This document shows, piece after piece, positions 1-5,711 of a DNA stretch of 7,201 bases. Below the pieces are notes generated by a model that did not search any database, had not been told where the DNA came from, and saw nothing but the letters and a program-made list of their open reading frames with translations. The DNA comes from Pseudomonas sp. GTDB lineage: Bacteria > Pseudomonadota > Gammaproteobacteria > Pseudomonadales > Pseudomonadaceae. How positions within the stretch are numbered: position 1 is the first letter of the stretch; each line of letters opens with the position of its first letter. A program made the position numbers and the translations under genes. Location of the stretch: the NCBI GenBank assembly GCA_029239415.1, contig JAQZAY010000225.1, forward strand, positions 1 through 7,201, given 5' to 3'.

Positions 1-1
1 G

Positions 2-31
2 GCCCTATCGCTGGCAAGCCAGCTCCCACCC
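2..31 (+). repeat. REP element, left copy of an inverted pair
   Basis: This is a REP-type palindromic element of the kind scattered between genes in P. putida genomes. The core at 10-23 is a perfect palindrome, GCTGGC-AA-GCCAGC, followed by the characteristic CTCCCAC tail. The tail direction puts this copy on the plus strand. Compared with the other copy at 76-104, one base pair of the stem is changed on both sides (T-A instead of G-C), so pairing is kept. It lies downstream of the ung stop codon, a typical REP location, where it could stabilise or end the ung transcript. Family assignment rests on recalled P. putida REP sequence. Confidence 0.75.
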
Positions 32-75
32 AGACCTCTCCAGCCGCCGGTGTAGGCATGGCTGCGCAAGCAGCT

Positions 76-104
76 TGTGGGAGCGGGCTTGCCCGCGATT
101 GGCG
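76..104 (-). repeat. REP element, right copy of an inverted pair
   Basis: This is the second REP element, in opposite orientation to the copy at 2-31. The core at 83-96 is the palindrome GCGGGC-TT-GCCCGC, preceded on the plus strand by the GTGGGAG tail complement. It matches the common P. putida REP sequence more closely than the left copy. A separate five-bp hairpin, GCTGC-GCAA-GCAGC at 61-74, sits between the two REPs. The unit resembles a BIME-like REP doublet about 60 bp beyond the end of ung. Confidence 0.8.
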
Positions 105-164
105 GCGGCACCTCCTGACTGTAGAGAAACCGCCTGCCGACCCATCAGCGCAGGCCCTGCCTTC

Positions 165-887
165 TTAACCCACCGTTTCCGGCAACGACCAATCGATCGG
201 CTTCATGCCCCGCTGCTCGAGGAAGGCGTTGGTCCGGCTGAAATGCCCACAGCCGATGAACCCGCGGTAGGCCGACAGCGGCGAGGGGTGCACCGACTTG
301 AGGATCAGGTGCTTGGTGCCGTCGATCAGCTTCTGCTTGCTCTGCGCATGCGCGCCCCACAGCAGGAACACCACGTGCTCGCACTGCTCGCTGACCACCT
401 GGATGATCCGGTCGGTGAAGTACTCCCAGCCTTTCTTGGCATGGGACGCCGCGTTGCCGCGCTCGACCGTCATGGTGGTGTTGAGCAGCAACACGCCCTG
501 GTCCGCCCAGCTCTGCAGGTAGCCGTGGTTCGGGATCGGCAGGTTCAGGTCGCGGTGCAGTTCCTTGAAGATGTTGACCAGCGACGGCGGCGTCGGCACG
601 CCTGGCTGGACCGAGAAGCACAGCCCATGCGCCTGGTTGGGGCCGTGGTAAGGGTCCTGCCCGAGAATGACCACCTTGACCTGGTCCAGCGGCGTGGAGT
701 TGAGCGCGTTGAAGATCAGCGGCCCCGGTGGGTAGATCTGCTTGCCTGCGGCATACTCGTGGCGCAGGAACTCACGCAACTGATGCATGTAGGGCTGGTC
801 GAACTCGGCACGCAGCGCGGCTTTCCAGCTGGGTTCGAGCTTGATGCGATCGTCAAGCCATCGTGCCTTGTCAATCAGTCCGACCAC
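165..887 (-). CDS. ung: Uracil-DNA glycosylase, family 1 (start codon disturbed)
   Basis: Ung removes uracil from DNA by cleaving the N-glycosidic bond, the first step of base-excision repair in the cytoplasm. Numbering from the GTG at 887 (240 residues), the water-activating motif GQDPYHG is at 76-82 (catalytic Asp78) and the DNA-intercalation motif [11 protein letters not shown] is at 200-210 (catalytic His200). All family hallmarks are intact and the length is near the usual 230. The start is uncertain. P. putida Ung, as I recall it, begins M-T-D-D-D-R-I-K-L. Here an ATG with an AAGG Shine-Dalgarno lies at 861-859 in the expected place, but it reads ATG GCT TGA and is one base out of frame with the rest. 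In-frame alternatives are GTG at 887, which lacks a good ribosome site, and ATG at 953 or 947, which would overlap the start of the divergent gene or nearly touch it. I chose 887 as the only in-frame start that clears the neighbour and keeps the conserved N-terminus. Confidence 0.9.
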   Translation of the reverse strand: MVGLIDKARWLDDRIKLEPSWKAALRAEFDQPYMHQLREFLRHEYAAGKQIYPPGPLIFNALNSTPLDQVKVVILGQDPYHGPNQAHGLCFSVQPGVPTPPSLVNIFKELHRDLNLPIPNHGYLQSWADQGVLLLNTTMTVERGNAASHAKKGWEYFTDRIIQVVSEQCEHVVFLLWGAHAQSKQKLIDGTKHLILKSVHPSPLSAYRGFIGCGHFSRTNAFLEQRGMKPIDWSLPETVG

Positions 888-945
888 GGCCAGGCGCGTT
901 CGCTCCGACCAGCCATACTGGAGGCGGTCTTGAAGAGGGAACACC

Positions 946-2052
946 ATGTCCATTCAGTGTGAAGTGCATACCGGCGCCTATGGCGCCCGCATTGGTATTG
1001 CGACGCTCGACGCGCCCAGGTCGCTCAATGCCTTGAACCTGCCGATGATCGAAACGCTCGACGAGCATCTGCGGGCCTGGGCCGAGGATCCGAAGGTGGC
1101 CTGCGTGCTGCTGCGCGGCAATGGCCCGAAGGCGTTCTGCGCCGGGGGCGACGTGCGCAGCCTGGTCCAGGCCTGCCGTGAGCAGCCCGGCAGCGCGCCA
1201 CCGTTGGCTGCACGGTTCTTCGCCACCGAGTACCGGCTCGACCACCGCCTGCACACCTATCCCAAGCCCGTGCTCTGCTGGGGTCACGGGCACGTGCTCG
1301 GCGGTGGCATGGGCCTGCTGCAAGGGGCGTCCATCCGGATCGTCACGCCCAGCAGCCAGCTGGCGATGCCCGAGATCAGCATCGGCCTTTATCCGGACGT
1401 CGGTGCCAGCTGGTACCTGAGCCGTCTGCCCGGCCGTCTGGGCCTGTTCCTCGGCCTGACGGGCGCACCGATCAACGCCCGCGATGCCCTGGACCTGGGC
1501 CTGGCCGATCGCTTCCTCAACGACGCGCAGCAGGACGCGCTGATCGACGAGCTACTGCAGCTCGACTGGGACGAGCACGTCGACCTGCAGCTCAACAGCC
1601 TGCTCAAGGCCGAGCAGCGGTGCGCGGTCGATGCGCTGCCCGAGGCCCAGTGGCTACCGCGCCGGGCGCGGATCGATGCGCTGCTGGACGTCGCCGACCC
1701 CGTCGCGGCCTGGCAGGCCGTGTCGGCATTGCGCCACGACGCCGACCCCCTGCTGGCGGCTGCTGGTCAGCGGCTGCACGAAGGCTGTCCGCTGACGGCG
1801 CGCCTGGTCTGGGAGCAGCTCAGGCGCGCACGTCATCAATCGCTCGCCCAGGCGTTGCGCATGGAATACACCTTGAGCCTGAACTGTTGCCGCTACCCCG
1901 AATTCAGCGAAGGCGTTCGTGCACGCTTGCTGGAGAAGGACAACGCCCCGCGCTGGCACTGGCCCGACATCGCCCGTGTGCCGGACGCCGTGGTGGCGGC
2001 GCATTTCCAGGAGGACCGACAGGCCCCTCACCCGCTGGAAGATCTGGTCTGA
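946..2052 (+). CDS. Crotonase-fold enoyl-CoA hydratase/isomerase family protein, probably 3-hydroxyisobutyryl-CoA hydrolase
   Basis: The 368-residue protein belongs to the crotonase superfamily. Its length and signature fit the 3-hydroxyisobutyryl-CoA hydrolase branch, which releases 3-hydroxyisobutyrate from its CoA ester in valine breakdown, better than the classical enoyl-CoA hydratases of about 260 residues. The CoA-binding/oxyanion-hole segments are AFCAGGDVR at 63-71 and [10 protein letters not shown] at 115-124. The motif [11 protein letters not shown] at 141-151 places Glu143 and Asp151 eight residues apart, the same spacing as the catalytic Glu/Asp pair of human HIBCH. The extended C-terminal part of about 170 residues is typical of this branch. 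The ATG is preceded by a good ribosome site, GAGGGA at 935-940, with a five-base spacer. It is divergent from ung and convergent with the lipoprotein gene. Substrate is inferred; a related acyl-CoA hydrolase or hydratase is possible. Confidence 0.88.
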   Translation: MSIQCEVHTGAYGARIGIATLDAPRSLNALNLPMIETLDEHLRAWAEDPKVACVLLRGNGPKAFCAGGDVRSLVQACREQPGSAPPLAARFFATEYRLDHRLHTYPKPVLCWGHGHVLGGGMGLLQGASIRIVTPSSQLAMPEISIGLYPDVGASWYLSRLPGRLGLFLGLTGAPINARDALDLGLADRFLNDAQQDALIDELLQLDWDEHVDLQLNSLLKAEQRCAVDALPEAQWLPRRARIDALLDVADPVAAWQAVSALRHDADPLLAAAGQRLHEGCPLTARLVWEQLRRARHQSLAQALRMEYTLSLNCCRYPEFSEGVRARLLEKDNAPRWHWPDIARVPDAVVAAHFQEDRQAPHPLEDLV

Positions 2053-2481
2053 TCAGCGCTGCCAGCCGCGTGGCCCCCACCCTGGGGAATGCGCGCCCGG
2101 CACGCCACGCTGATCGAACGCACGCCGCTGCTCCTGGTAGCGGCGGTCGTACAGGCGACGATCCCGGTCACGACCGTAGTCGTGCCGGTGTCGCTGCCCG
2201 ATGAACCGCCGGTCCTGCACGTCGCGGTCTCGCCAGTGCGGGTTCAGGCCGGGCGGCGGGTAGGGCACAAAGCGCGGTGGGCCGGCATGCCGGTGGTACG
2301 GCCTGGGTGGCACCGCGTAATACCCAGGGGGCGTCACCACCTGATAGCGTTCCACCTGATAATAGGTCGGATAGACAGGGCGGTCGGTGCTGTAGTACTG
2401 GGTAGTATAGGAACCGACGTAGGGTGTACATGCCGTGGTCAACAGCCCCAACCAGGCAATCAGCAGCAGTCGTCTGTACAT
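2053..2481 (-). CDS. Small Tyr/Pro/Arg-rich putative lipoprotein
   Basis: The function of this 142-residue protein is unknown. The N-terminus MYRRLLLIAWLGLLTTAC has a short basic region, a hydrophobic core and a lipobox-like L-T-T-A-C with the candidate lipidated cysteine at position 18; the -3 residue is Thr rather than the preferred Leu, so the lipobox is slightly weak. The mature part starts with a Tyr/Thr-rich segment, then Pro/Tyr-rich stretches (about residues 35-80), then an Arg/Asp/Tyr-rich tail, and looks largely disordered and strongly basic. This composition is common in small envelope lipoproteins of pseudomonads. The start is supported by GGGAGG at 2492-2487 on the minus strand with a five-base spacer. 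Its TGA stop directly abuts the stop of the crotonase gene. I cannot assign a partner or a specific role. Confidence 0.82.
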   Translation of the reverse strand: MYRRLLLIAWLGLLTTACTPYVGSYTTQYYSTDRPVYPTYYQVERYQVVTPPGYYAVPPRPYHRHAGPPRFVPYPPPGLNPHWRDRDVQDRRFIGQRHRHDYGRDRDRRLYDRRYQEQRRAFDQRGVPGAHSPGWGPRGWQR

Positions 2482-2486
2482 GGCGG

Positions 2487-2492
2487 CCTCCC
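2487..2492 (-). promoter_or_regulatory. Ribosome binding site of the lipoprotein gene
   Basis: On the minus strand GGGAGG lies five bases upstream of the ATG at 2481. It is a near-ideal Shine-Dalgarno sequence and fixes the start of the 142-residue protein. Confidence 0.75.
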
Positions 2493-2630
2493 GGACCGCT
2501 GAGGATTCCGGCCAGCGACGCTGGCAGGCGCGATCGCCACACGGGGATCGACCCTGAATCAGACTGATGAACAGGCGTGCAGTGCCCTTTCTGCAATGAA
2601 TTGAAACAAAGCTTTACACCACTCACATAT

Positions 2631-2659
2631 TCGACTCATTTCGCCACGATCGCTCTAAA
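2631..2659 (+). promoter_or_regulatory. Candidate promoter of the diguanylate cyclase operon
   Basis: TCGACT (2631-2636) and TCTAAA (2654-2659) are separated by 17 bp and each match four of six bases of the sigma-70 consensus. They lie about 30 bp before the start codon. The A+T-rich stretch just upstream also offers TTGAAA at 2601 and TTTACA at 2613 as other -35 candidates, so the exact promoter is unsure. Confidence 0.35.
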
Positions 2660-2691
2660 CTGGCGCCACAGGCACACATCACAGGAAGATC

Positions 2692-4173
2692 ATGCCGTCA
2701 CGTTCCGTTCTGCTTTCGCAACGCTCGCTGATCTTCACGCTCTTGCTCTTGCTGGCCTGTGGCTTTCTCGCGACCTCCTTCCTGAGCTATTTCGCCTCAC
2801 GCAGTGCGCTGCGCGACAACCTGCTGAACACCGAGCTGCCGCTGACCTCGGAGCGGGTGTACGCCGAGATCCAGAAGGACCTGGTGCATCCCATCCTGGT
2901 CGCCAAGATGATGGCGCGCGATACCTTTCTGCGCGACTGGATTCTCGAGGGCGAACAGGAGCCGCAGAGCATCACCCGTTACCTGGAAGAGATCGTCAGC
3001 GAACAGGCGACCTGCACGGCCTTTTTCGTCTCCGACCGCAGCCAGCGCTACTACCAGGCCAAGGGTGTGCTCAAGCAGGTCTCGCCCACGGCCTGGCGCG
3101 ATGCCTGGTATTTCAGGCTCAAGAACGCCAAGACGCCCTACGAGATCAACGTCGACCTGGACATGGCCAACGGGGATGCGCTCACGGTGTTCGTCAACTA
3201 CCGCGTGCTCGATTACCAGCAGCGCTTCATCGGTGCCGCCGGTGTCGGCCTGAGCGTCGACGCAGTGGTCGAGCTGATCGATGAGTACCAGCGACGCTAT
3301 CAACGTTCGGTGTTCTTCACCGATGCGCAAGGGCGCGTGCTGCTGACCGGTTCCGAAGGCGGCCCCCATGGCCTGCGCGCCGGCCAGGCGCTGGACCGGC
3401 AATCGCCCTGGAAAACGCTGCTGGCCGACCGACCCATTCCCGATGAAGGCAGCCACGAATACCGCGATGCGGCCGGCCAGCGTCATTTCATGAACGTGCG
3501 CCTGATCCCTGAGCTGGACTGGTACCTGATGGTCGACAAGCGCGAGAACGGAGCCTTGGACCGCATCCGCCAGTCGCTGTACCTCAACCTGGCGATCTGC
3601 GCCATGATCACCCTGGTAGTGCTTTCGCTGCTGCATGCTATGCTCAAGCGCCACCAGCACGACACCGAAGCGCTGGCCGGCCTGGACAGCCTCACCGGCC
3701 TGTCGAACCGTCGCAGCTTCGACCGCACGGCAGGTCAGGCCCTGGACGATGCCCAGCGCGAGCACGAGCCCCTGGTCGCCCTGCTGATCGACCTGGACCA
3801 CTTCAAGGCGCTCAACGACACCCATGGCCACCTGGCCGGTGATGAAGTGCTGCGCGAGTTCGCCCTGGTGCTGCGCAGCAGTCTGCGGCAGACGGACATC
3901 CTGTGCCGCTGGGGCGGTGAGGAGTTCATCGTGCTGCTGCGCGACGTCGAGCCGGCGCGGGCGTACGAGGTGGCCGAGAAGATCCGCCGTCGCACCGAAC
4001 AGCTGGCCTTCGCCTTCACCGACCATCCGTTGCGCCTGACCACCAGCATCGGCTTGAGTTACCGGCGGCCCGACGATACCCTGCACAGCCTGATCAGCCG
4101 CGCCGACGACGCGCTCTATCAGGCCAAGCAGCGCGGACGCAACCGGGTCTGCGCCGAACCGAGCGACCCCTGA
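2692..4173 (+). CDS. Membrane-anchored diguanylate cyclase with periplasmic sensor domain (GGDEF protein)
   Basis: The enzyme joins two GTP molecules into cyclic di-GMP, the second messenger that favours biofilm over motility. The 493-residue protein has a first transmembrane helix at about 13-35, a periplasmic region at about 38-294 that resembles a Cache-type ligand sensor, a second helix at about 297-318, and a C-terminal GGDEF domain from about 328. The active-site signature is present as GGEEF at 408-412. The domain start DSLTGLSNRRSF is at 332-343, the metal-binding IDLDHFK at 366-372, and ND at 375-376. An RxxD product-inhibition site (RQTD, 399-402) lies five residues before GGEEF, so the cyclase should be active and feedback-inhibited. 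There is no EAL domain. The ATG follows AGGAAG at 2683-2688. Its stop lies seven bases before the CWC gene, which points to an operon with that gene and rsuA. The sensed ligand is unknown. Confidence 0.95.
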   Translation: MPSRSVLLSQRSLIFTLLLLLACGFLATSFLSYFASRSALRDNLLNTELPLTSERVYAEIQKDLVHPILVAKMMARDTFLRDWILEGEQEPQSITRYLEEIVSEQATCTAFFVSDRSQRYYQAKGVLKQVSPTAWRDAWYFRLKNAKTPYEINVDLDMANGDALTVFVNYRVLDYQQRFIGAAGVGLSVDAVVELIDEYQRRYQRSVFFTDAQGRVLLTGSEGGPHGLRAGQALDRQSPWKTLLADRPIPDEGSHEYRDAAGQRHFMNVRLIPELDWYLMVDKRENGALDRIRQSLYLNLAICAMITLVVLSLLHAMLKRHQHDTEALAGLDSLTGLSNRRSFDRTAGQALDDAQREHEPLVALLIDLDHFKALNDTHGHLAGDEVLREFALVLRSSLRQTDILCRWGGEEFIVLLRDVEPARAYEVAEKIRRRTEQLAFAFTDHPLRLTTSIGLSYRRPDDTLHSLISRADDALYQAKQRGRNRVCAEPSDP

Positions 4174-4180
4174 CCCGACC

Positions 4181-4396
4181 ATGACCGACACCCGACGCTG
4201 CCCTGCCTGCGCAAGCCTCAACGATTGCGCCCTGGCCAACCCGGCCAACGCCACGCAGGCCTGTTGGTGCTTCAACGTGAAGATCGACCCGGCTGCGCTT
4301 CAGGCCATCGCCGCCGACCTGCGCGACCGTGCCTGCCTGTGTCCACGCTGTGCACAAGGCCTCGATCCGGTGGTGGACGACGCGCCAGCGGCTTGA
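4181..4396 (+). CDS. Cysteine-rich CWC family protein
   Basis: This 71-residue protein belongs to the small cysteine-rich CWC family, whose function is not established. It has eight cysteines, at 7, 10, 16, 28, 30, 52, 54 and 57. They form an N-terminal CPAC, the family-defining CWC at 28-30 and a C-terminal CLCPRC at 52-57. The arrangement suggests one or two bound metal ions, probably zinc, though this is inference. No signal peptide or membrane segment is visible, so it should be cytoplasmic. The ATG lies only seven bases after the stop of the diguanylate cyclase gene and has no recognisable Shine-Dalgarno sequence, so translation is probably coupled to the upstream gene. rsuA starts 29 bases downstream. 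The position next to an rRNA-modifying enzyme hints at an RNA- or ribosome-related role, but this is weak evidence. Confidence 0.85.
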   Translation: MTDTRRCPACASLNDCALANPANATQACWCFNVKIDPAALQAIAADLRDRACLCPRCAQGLDPVVDDAPAA

Positions 4397-4425
4397 CCCT
4401 TTCTTTTCCGCGATCGGACTGATCC

Positions 4426-5118
4426 ATGCGCCTGGACCGTTTCCTCGGCAACCTGCCGTGCTTCAACCGCCAGCAGGTGCGCCTGTCGCTGGCCCAGCGT
4501 CGCGTGCGCGTCAACGGCCACGCGGTCGACGATCCCCGCCATGACGTCAGCGTCTTCGACCGGATCGAAGTCGATGCGCGCGTGGTACAGGCCGGCGAGC
4601 CGGCGCGGTACTGGATGCTGCACAAGCCGGCAGGCTGCGTCAGCGCCACCACCGACCCGGATCACCGTACCGTGATCGACCTGCTGCCAGCCGACGTGGG
4701 CCATGGCCTGCACATCGCCGGTCGGCTCGACTACAACACCACCGGGCTGATGATCCTGACCAACGACGGGCAGTGGTCACGCCGTCTGACCCAACCGGTC
4801 ACCAAGCTGCCGAAGGTGTACCGGGTCGAGACGCAGGACGAGATCACCGCACAGTATGCAGCGCAGTTCCGCCAAGGCATCTACTTCGCCTTCGAGGACC
4901 TCACCACCCTCCCCGCCGAGCTGGTCGTGCTGGGCCCGCGCCTGGCCCGGCTGAGCATCGTCGAGGGGCGTTATCATCAGGTGAAACGGATGTTCGGCTA
5001 CTTCGACAACAAGGTGATCGGGCTGCACCGGGAGCGGATGGGGGGTATCGTGCTGGATGAACGGCTGGCGCCGGGGGAGTACCGGGCCTTGACTGCAGCG
5101 GAGATCGCGCTGGTCTGA
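4426..5118 (+). CDS. rsuA: 16S rRNA pseudouridine(516) synthase
   Basis: RsuA converts uridine 516 of 16S rRNA to pseudouridine during assembly of the small ribosomal subunit. The 230-residue protein matches E. coli RsuA (231 residues) along its whole length. An S4-like RNA-binding domain occupies about 1-45 (MRLDRFLGN, then RRVRVNG at 25-31). The catalytic domain follows, with the signature GRLDYNTTGL at 99-108 and catalytic Asp102, the same number as in E. coli. Further conserved blocks are MLHKPAG at 64-70, EGRYHQVKRMF near 175-185, and LHRERMGG and LAPGEYRALT near the C-terminus. The start is set by homology; the upstream ribosome site is weak (GGA at 4416-4418) and follows a pyrimidine run at 4397-4409. 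It is the last gene of the cluster and is closed by a terminator that overlaps its stop codon. Related RluB/RluE/RluF-type enzymes are less likely given the full-length match. Confidence 0.95.
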   Translation: MRLDRFLGNLPCFNRQQVRLSLAQRRVRVNGHAVDDPRHDVSVFDRIEVDARVVQAGEPARYWMLHKPAGCVSATTDPDHRTVIDLLPADVGHGLHIAGRLDYNTTGLMILTNDGQWSRRLTQPVTKLPKVYRVETQDEITAQYAAQFRQGIYFAFEDLTTLPAELVVLGPRLARLSIVEGRYHQVKRMFGYFDNKVIGLHRERMGGIVLDERLAPGEYRALTAAEIALV

Positions 5119-5141
5119 AACGCGGTGATTTCAGTTTTTTT
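5115..5141 (+). terminator. Rho-independent terminator of the rsuA operon
   Basis: The arms CTGAAA (5115-5120) and TTTCAG (5129-5134) form a six-bp stem with an eight-base loop, followed at once by seven T residues (5135-5141). The stem is A+T-rich and therefore weak, but the geometry is right. The TGA stop codon of rsuA lies inside the 5' arm (5116-5118), so ribosomes ending translation would cover the hairpin. Confidence 0.65.
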
Positions 5142-5251
5142 GAGTCCCAGGCTTCTCATCAAGCACAGGTTCTGGTAAAACGTTCAGCTCCGAAGCGGGT
5201 GCTGGTCATAACCAGGCGGCATAAGGCAAGACGCGGCGGATCGCTCGACAC
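5142..5251. other. Spacer between the rsuA terminator and tRNA-Gly
   Basis: This 110-bp spacer must hold the tRNA promoter, but I see no clear -35/-10 pair. It contains a short dyad, CTGGT-CATA-ACCAG (5202-5215). No open frame of interest is visible. Confidence 0.5.
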
Positions 5252-5325
5252 GCGGGTATAGTTTAGTGGCAAAACGAAAGCTTCCCAAGCTTTAGTTGAG
5301 GGTTCGATTCCCTCTACCCGCTCCA
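5252..5325 (+). tRNA. tRNA-Gly (anticodon CCC)
   Basis: The full cloverleaf can be drawn. The acceptor stem is GCGGGTA (5252-5258) with TACCCGC (5315-5321), discriminator T at 5322 and encoded CCA at 5323-5325. The D arm is GTTT/AAAC (5261-5264 and 5272-5275). The anticodon stem is AAAGC/GCTTT (5277-5281 and 5289-5293), with loop TTCCCAA and anticodon CCC at 5284-5286, which reads the glycine codon GGG. The T arm is GAGGG/CCCTC (5298-5302 and 5310-5314) with loop TTCGATT. Length is 74 bases including CCA and there are no mismatches in the stems. No intrinsic terminator directly follows it. Confidence 0.97.
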
Positions 5326-5432
5326 TATCTCCCCTCCCTCCGAAAAACGCCGAAAACGTCCGTCGAGCTTCCCAAGCCGGCGAAGACGAACGGTTTCACC
5401 TGATTCGATTCCATCGGCCTTTGGCGACATCG

Positions 5433-5472
5433 TTAGCGTTTTAGAACACAGCTGCCTGATTCTTAGCGTTTT
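5433..5472 (+). repeat. Two 10-bp direct repeats, 30 bp apart
   Basis: TTAGCGTTTT occurs at 5433-5442 and again at 5463-5472. The octamer CCTGATTC also occurs twice nearby, at 5399-5406 and 5455-5462. Nothing shows a function; paired binding sites or decayed duplication are both possible. Confidence 0.4.
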
Positions 5473-5570
5473 TGAGTCCTCGTTAAAGGATTTCATCACG
5501 TAGGCCGTTTTCAAGAGCCTTGCTGCACAGCCCGACATCGCACTGACGCAATTCTTTACGCGTCCGCTTC

Positions 5571-5608
5571 ATGACCGGCGCAAGGTGCATGAACCGTGCA
5601 GCGGTCAT
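5571..5608. repeat. Seven-bp inverted repeat with an inner four-bp stem
   Basis: ATGACCG (5571-5577) is the exact reverse complement of CGGTCAT (5602-5608). Within the enclosed 24 bases TGCA (5586-5589) can pair with TGCA (5597-5600), giving a stem with an asymmetric internal loop. It has no T tract and so is not an intrinsic terminator. It could be an RNA structure or an operator upstream of the iron-regulated promoter. Confidence 0.4.
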
Positions 5609-5630
5609 CTTTGCATCACATATGGATACA

Positions 5631-5649
5631 CGATGCCCTTGGCGCATCG
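5631..5649. repeat. Six-bp hairpin just upstream of the sigma gene promoter
   Basis: CGATGC (5631-5636) and GCATCG (5644-5649) form a perfect six-bp inverted repeat around CCTTGGC. It ends two bases before the -35 hexamer of the Fur-regulated promoter, so an operator for an additional regulator is possible. Confidence 0.4.
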
Positions 5650-5650
5650 C

Positions 5651-5679
5651 TTGACCGACGTTTTGATGACAATCATTAT
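5651..5679 (+). promoter_or_regulatory. Sigma-70 promoter of the ECF sigma factor gene
   Basis: TTGACC (5651-5656, five of six consensus bases) and CATTAT (5674-5679, four of six) are separated by the ideal 17 bp. The expected transcript start near 5686 leaves a leader of about 25 bases before the GTG start. The -10 lies inside the Fur box, which is the classical arrangement for iron repression. Confidence 0.6.
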
Positions 5680-5686
5680 CATTAAC
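5662..5686. promoter_or_regulatory. Overlapping Fur boxes
   Basis: Against the 19-base Fur consensus GATAATGATAATCATTATC, the window 5662-5680 matches at 15 positions and the window 5668-5686, shifted by exactly six bases, also matches at 15. A six-base shift is what is expected where two Fur dimers bind overlapping sites. The boxes cover the -10 hexamer, so iron-loaded Fur should block transcription of the sigma factor gene. Confidence 0.85.
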
Positions 5687-5711
5687 TGATCATCGGTCCA
5701 GGTCATCCCCC

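Larger units (their letters stand above)
2482..2691. other. Divergent intergenic region with two odd-length dyads
   Basis: This 210-bp interval separates the lipoprotein gene (minus) from the diguanylate cyclase gene (plus). It contains a perfect 7-bp inverted repeat about a central A (2511-2525, GCCAGCG-A-CGCTGGC) and a perfect 5-bp inverted repeat also about a central A (2558-2568, ATCAG-A-CTGAT). Its right half, from about 2590, turns A+T-rich, as expected for promoter DNA. I did not find a convincing promoter for the lipoprotein gene. Confidence 0.6.
5326..5711. other. 386-bp gene-free region between tRNA-Gly and the sigma factor gene
   Basis: No convincing coding region is present on either strand. 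In order it holds: a 12-bp copy of the tRNA anticodon arm (5366-5377) inside an imperfect hairpin whose outer arms are CCGT (5360-5363) and ACGG (5390-5393); two copies of TTAGCGTTTT whose starts are exactly 30 bp apart (5433 and 5463); a long-range inverted repeat (5571-5577 with 5602-5608); a six-bp hairpin (5631-5636 with 5644-5649); and the Fur-controlled promoter at its right end. The region is less G+C-rich than its neighbours. Confidence 0.7.

Noticed and set aside
75..962. Open frame of 295 codons on the plus strand, opposite ung
   Set aside because: It is antisense to a gene with clear catalytic motifs and begins inside a REP element; the composition is that of a shadow frame.
2797..4275. 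Open frame of 492 codons on the minus strand, opposite the diguanylate cyclase gene
   Set aside because: It is the mirror of a strongly recognisable GGDEF protein in high-G+C DNA, has Gln/Val/Leu-rich low-complexity composition and shows no known domain.
5314..5538. Possible 74-residue minus-strand protein in the spacer after the tRNA
   Set aside because: It overlaps the 3' end of the tRNA gene, lacks a clear ribosome site and resembles no family I know.
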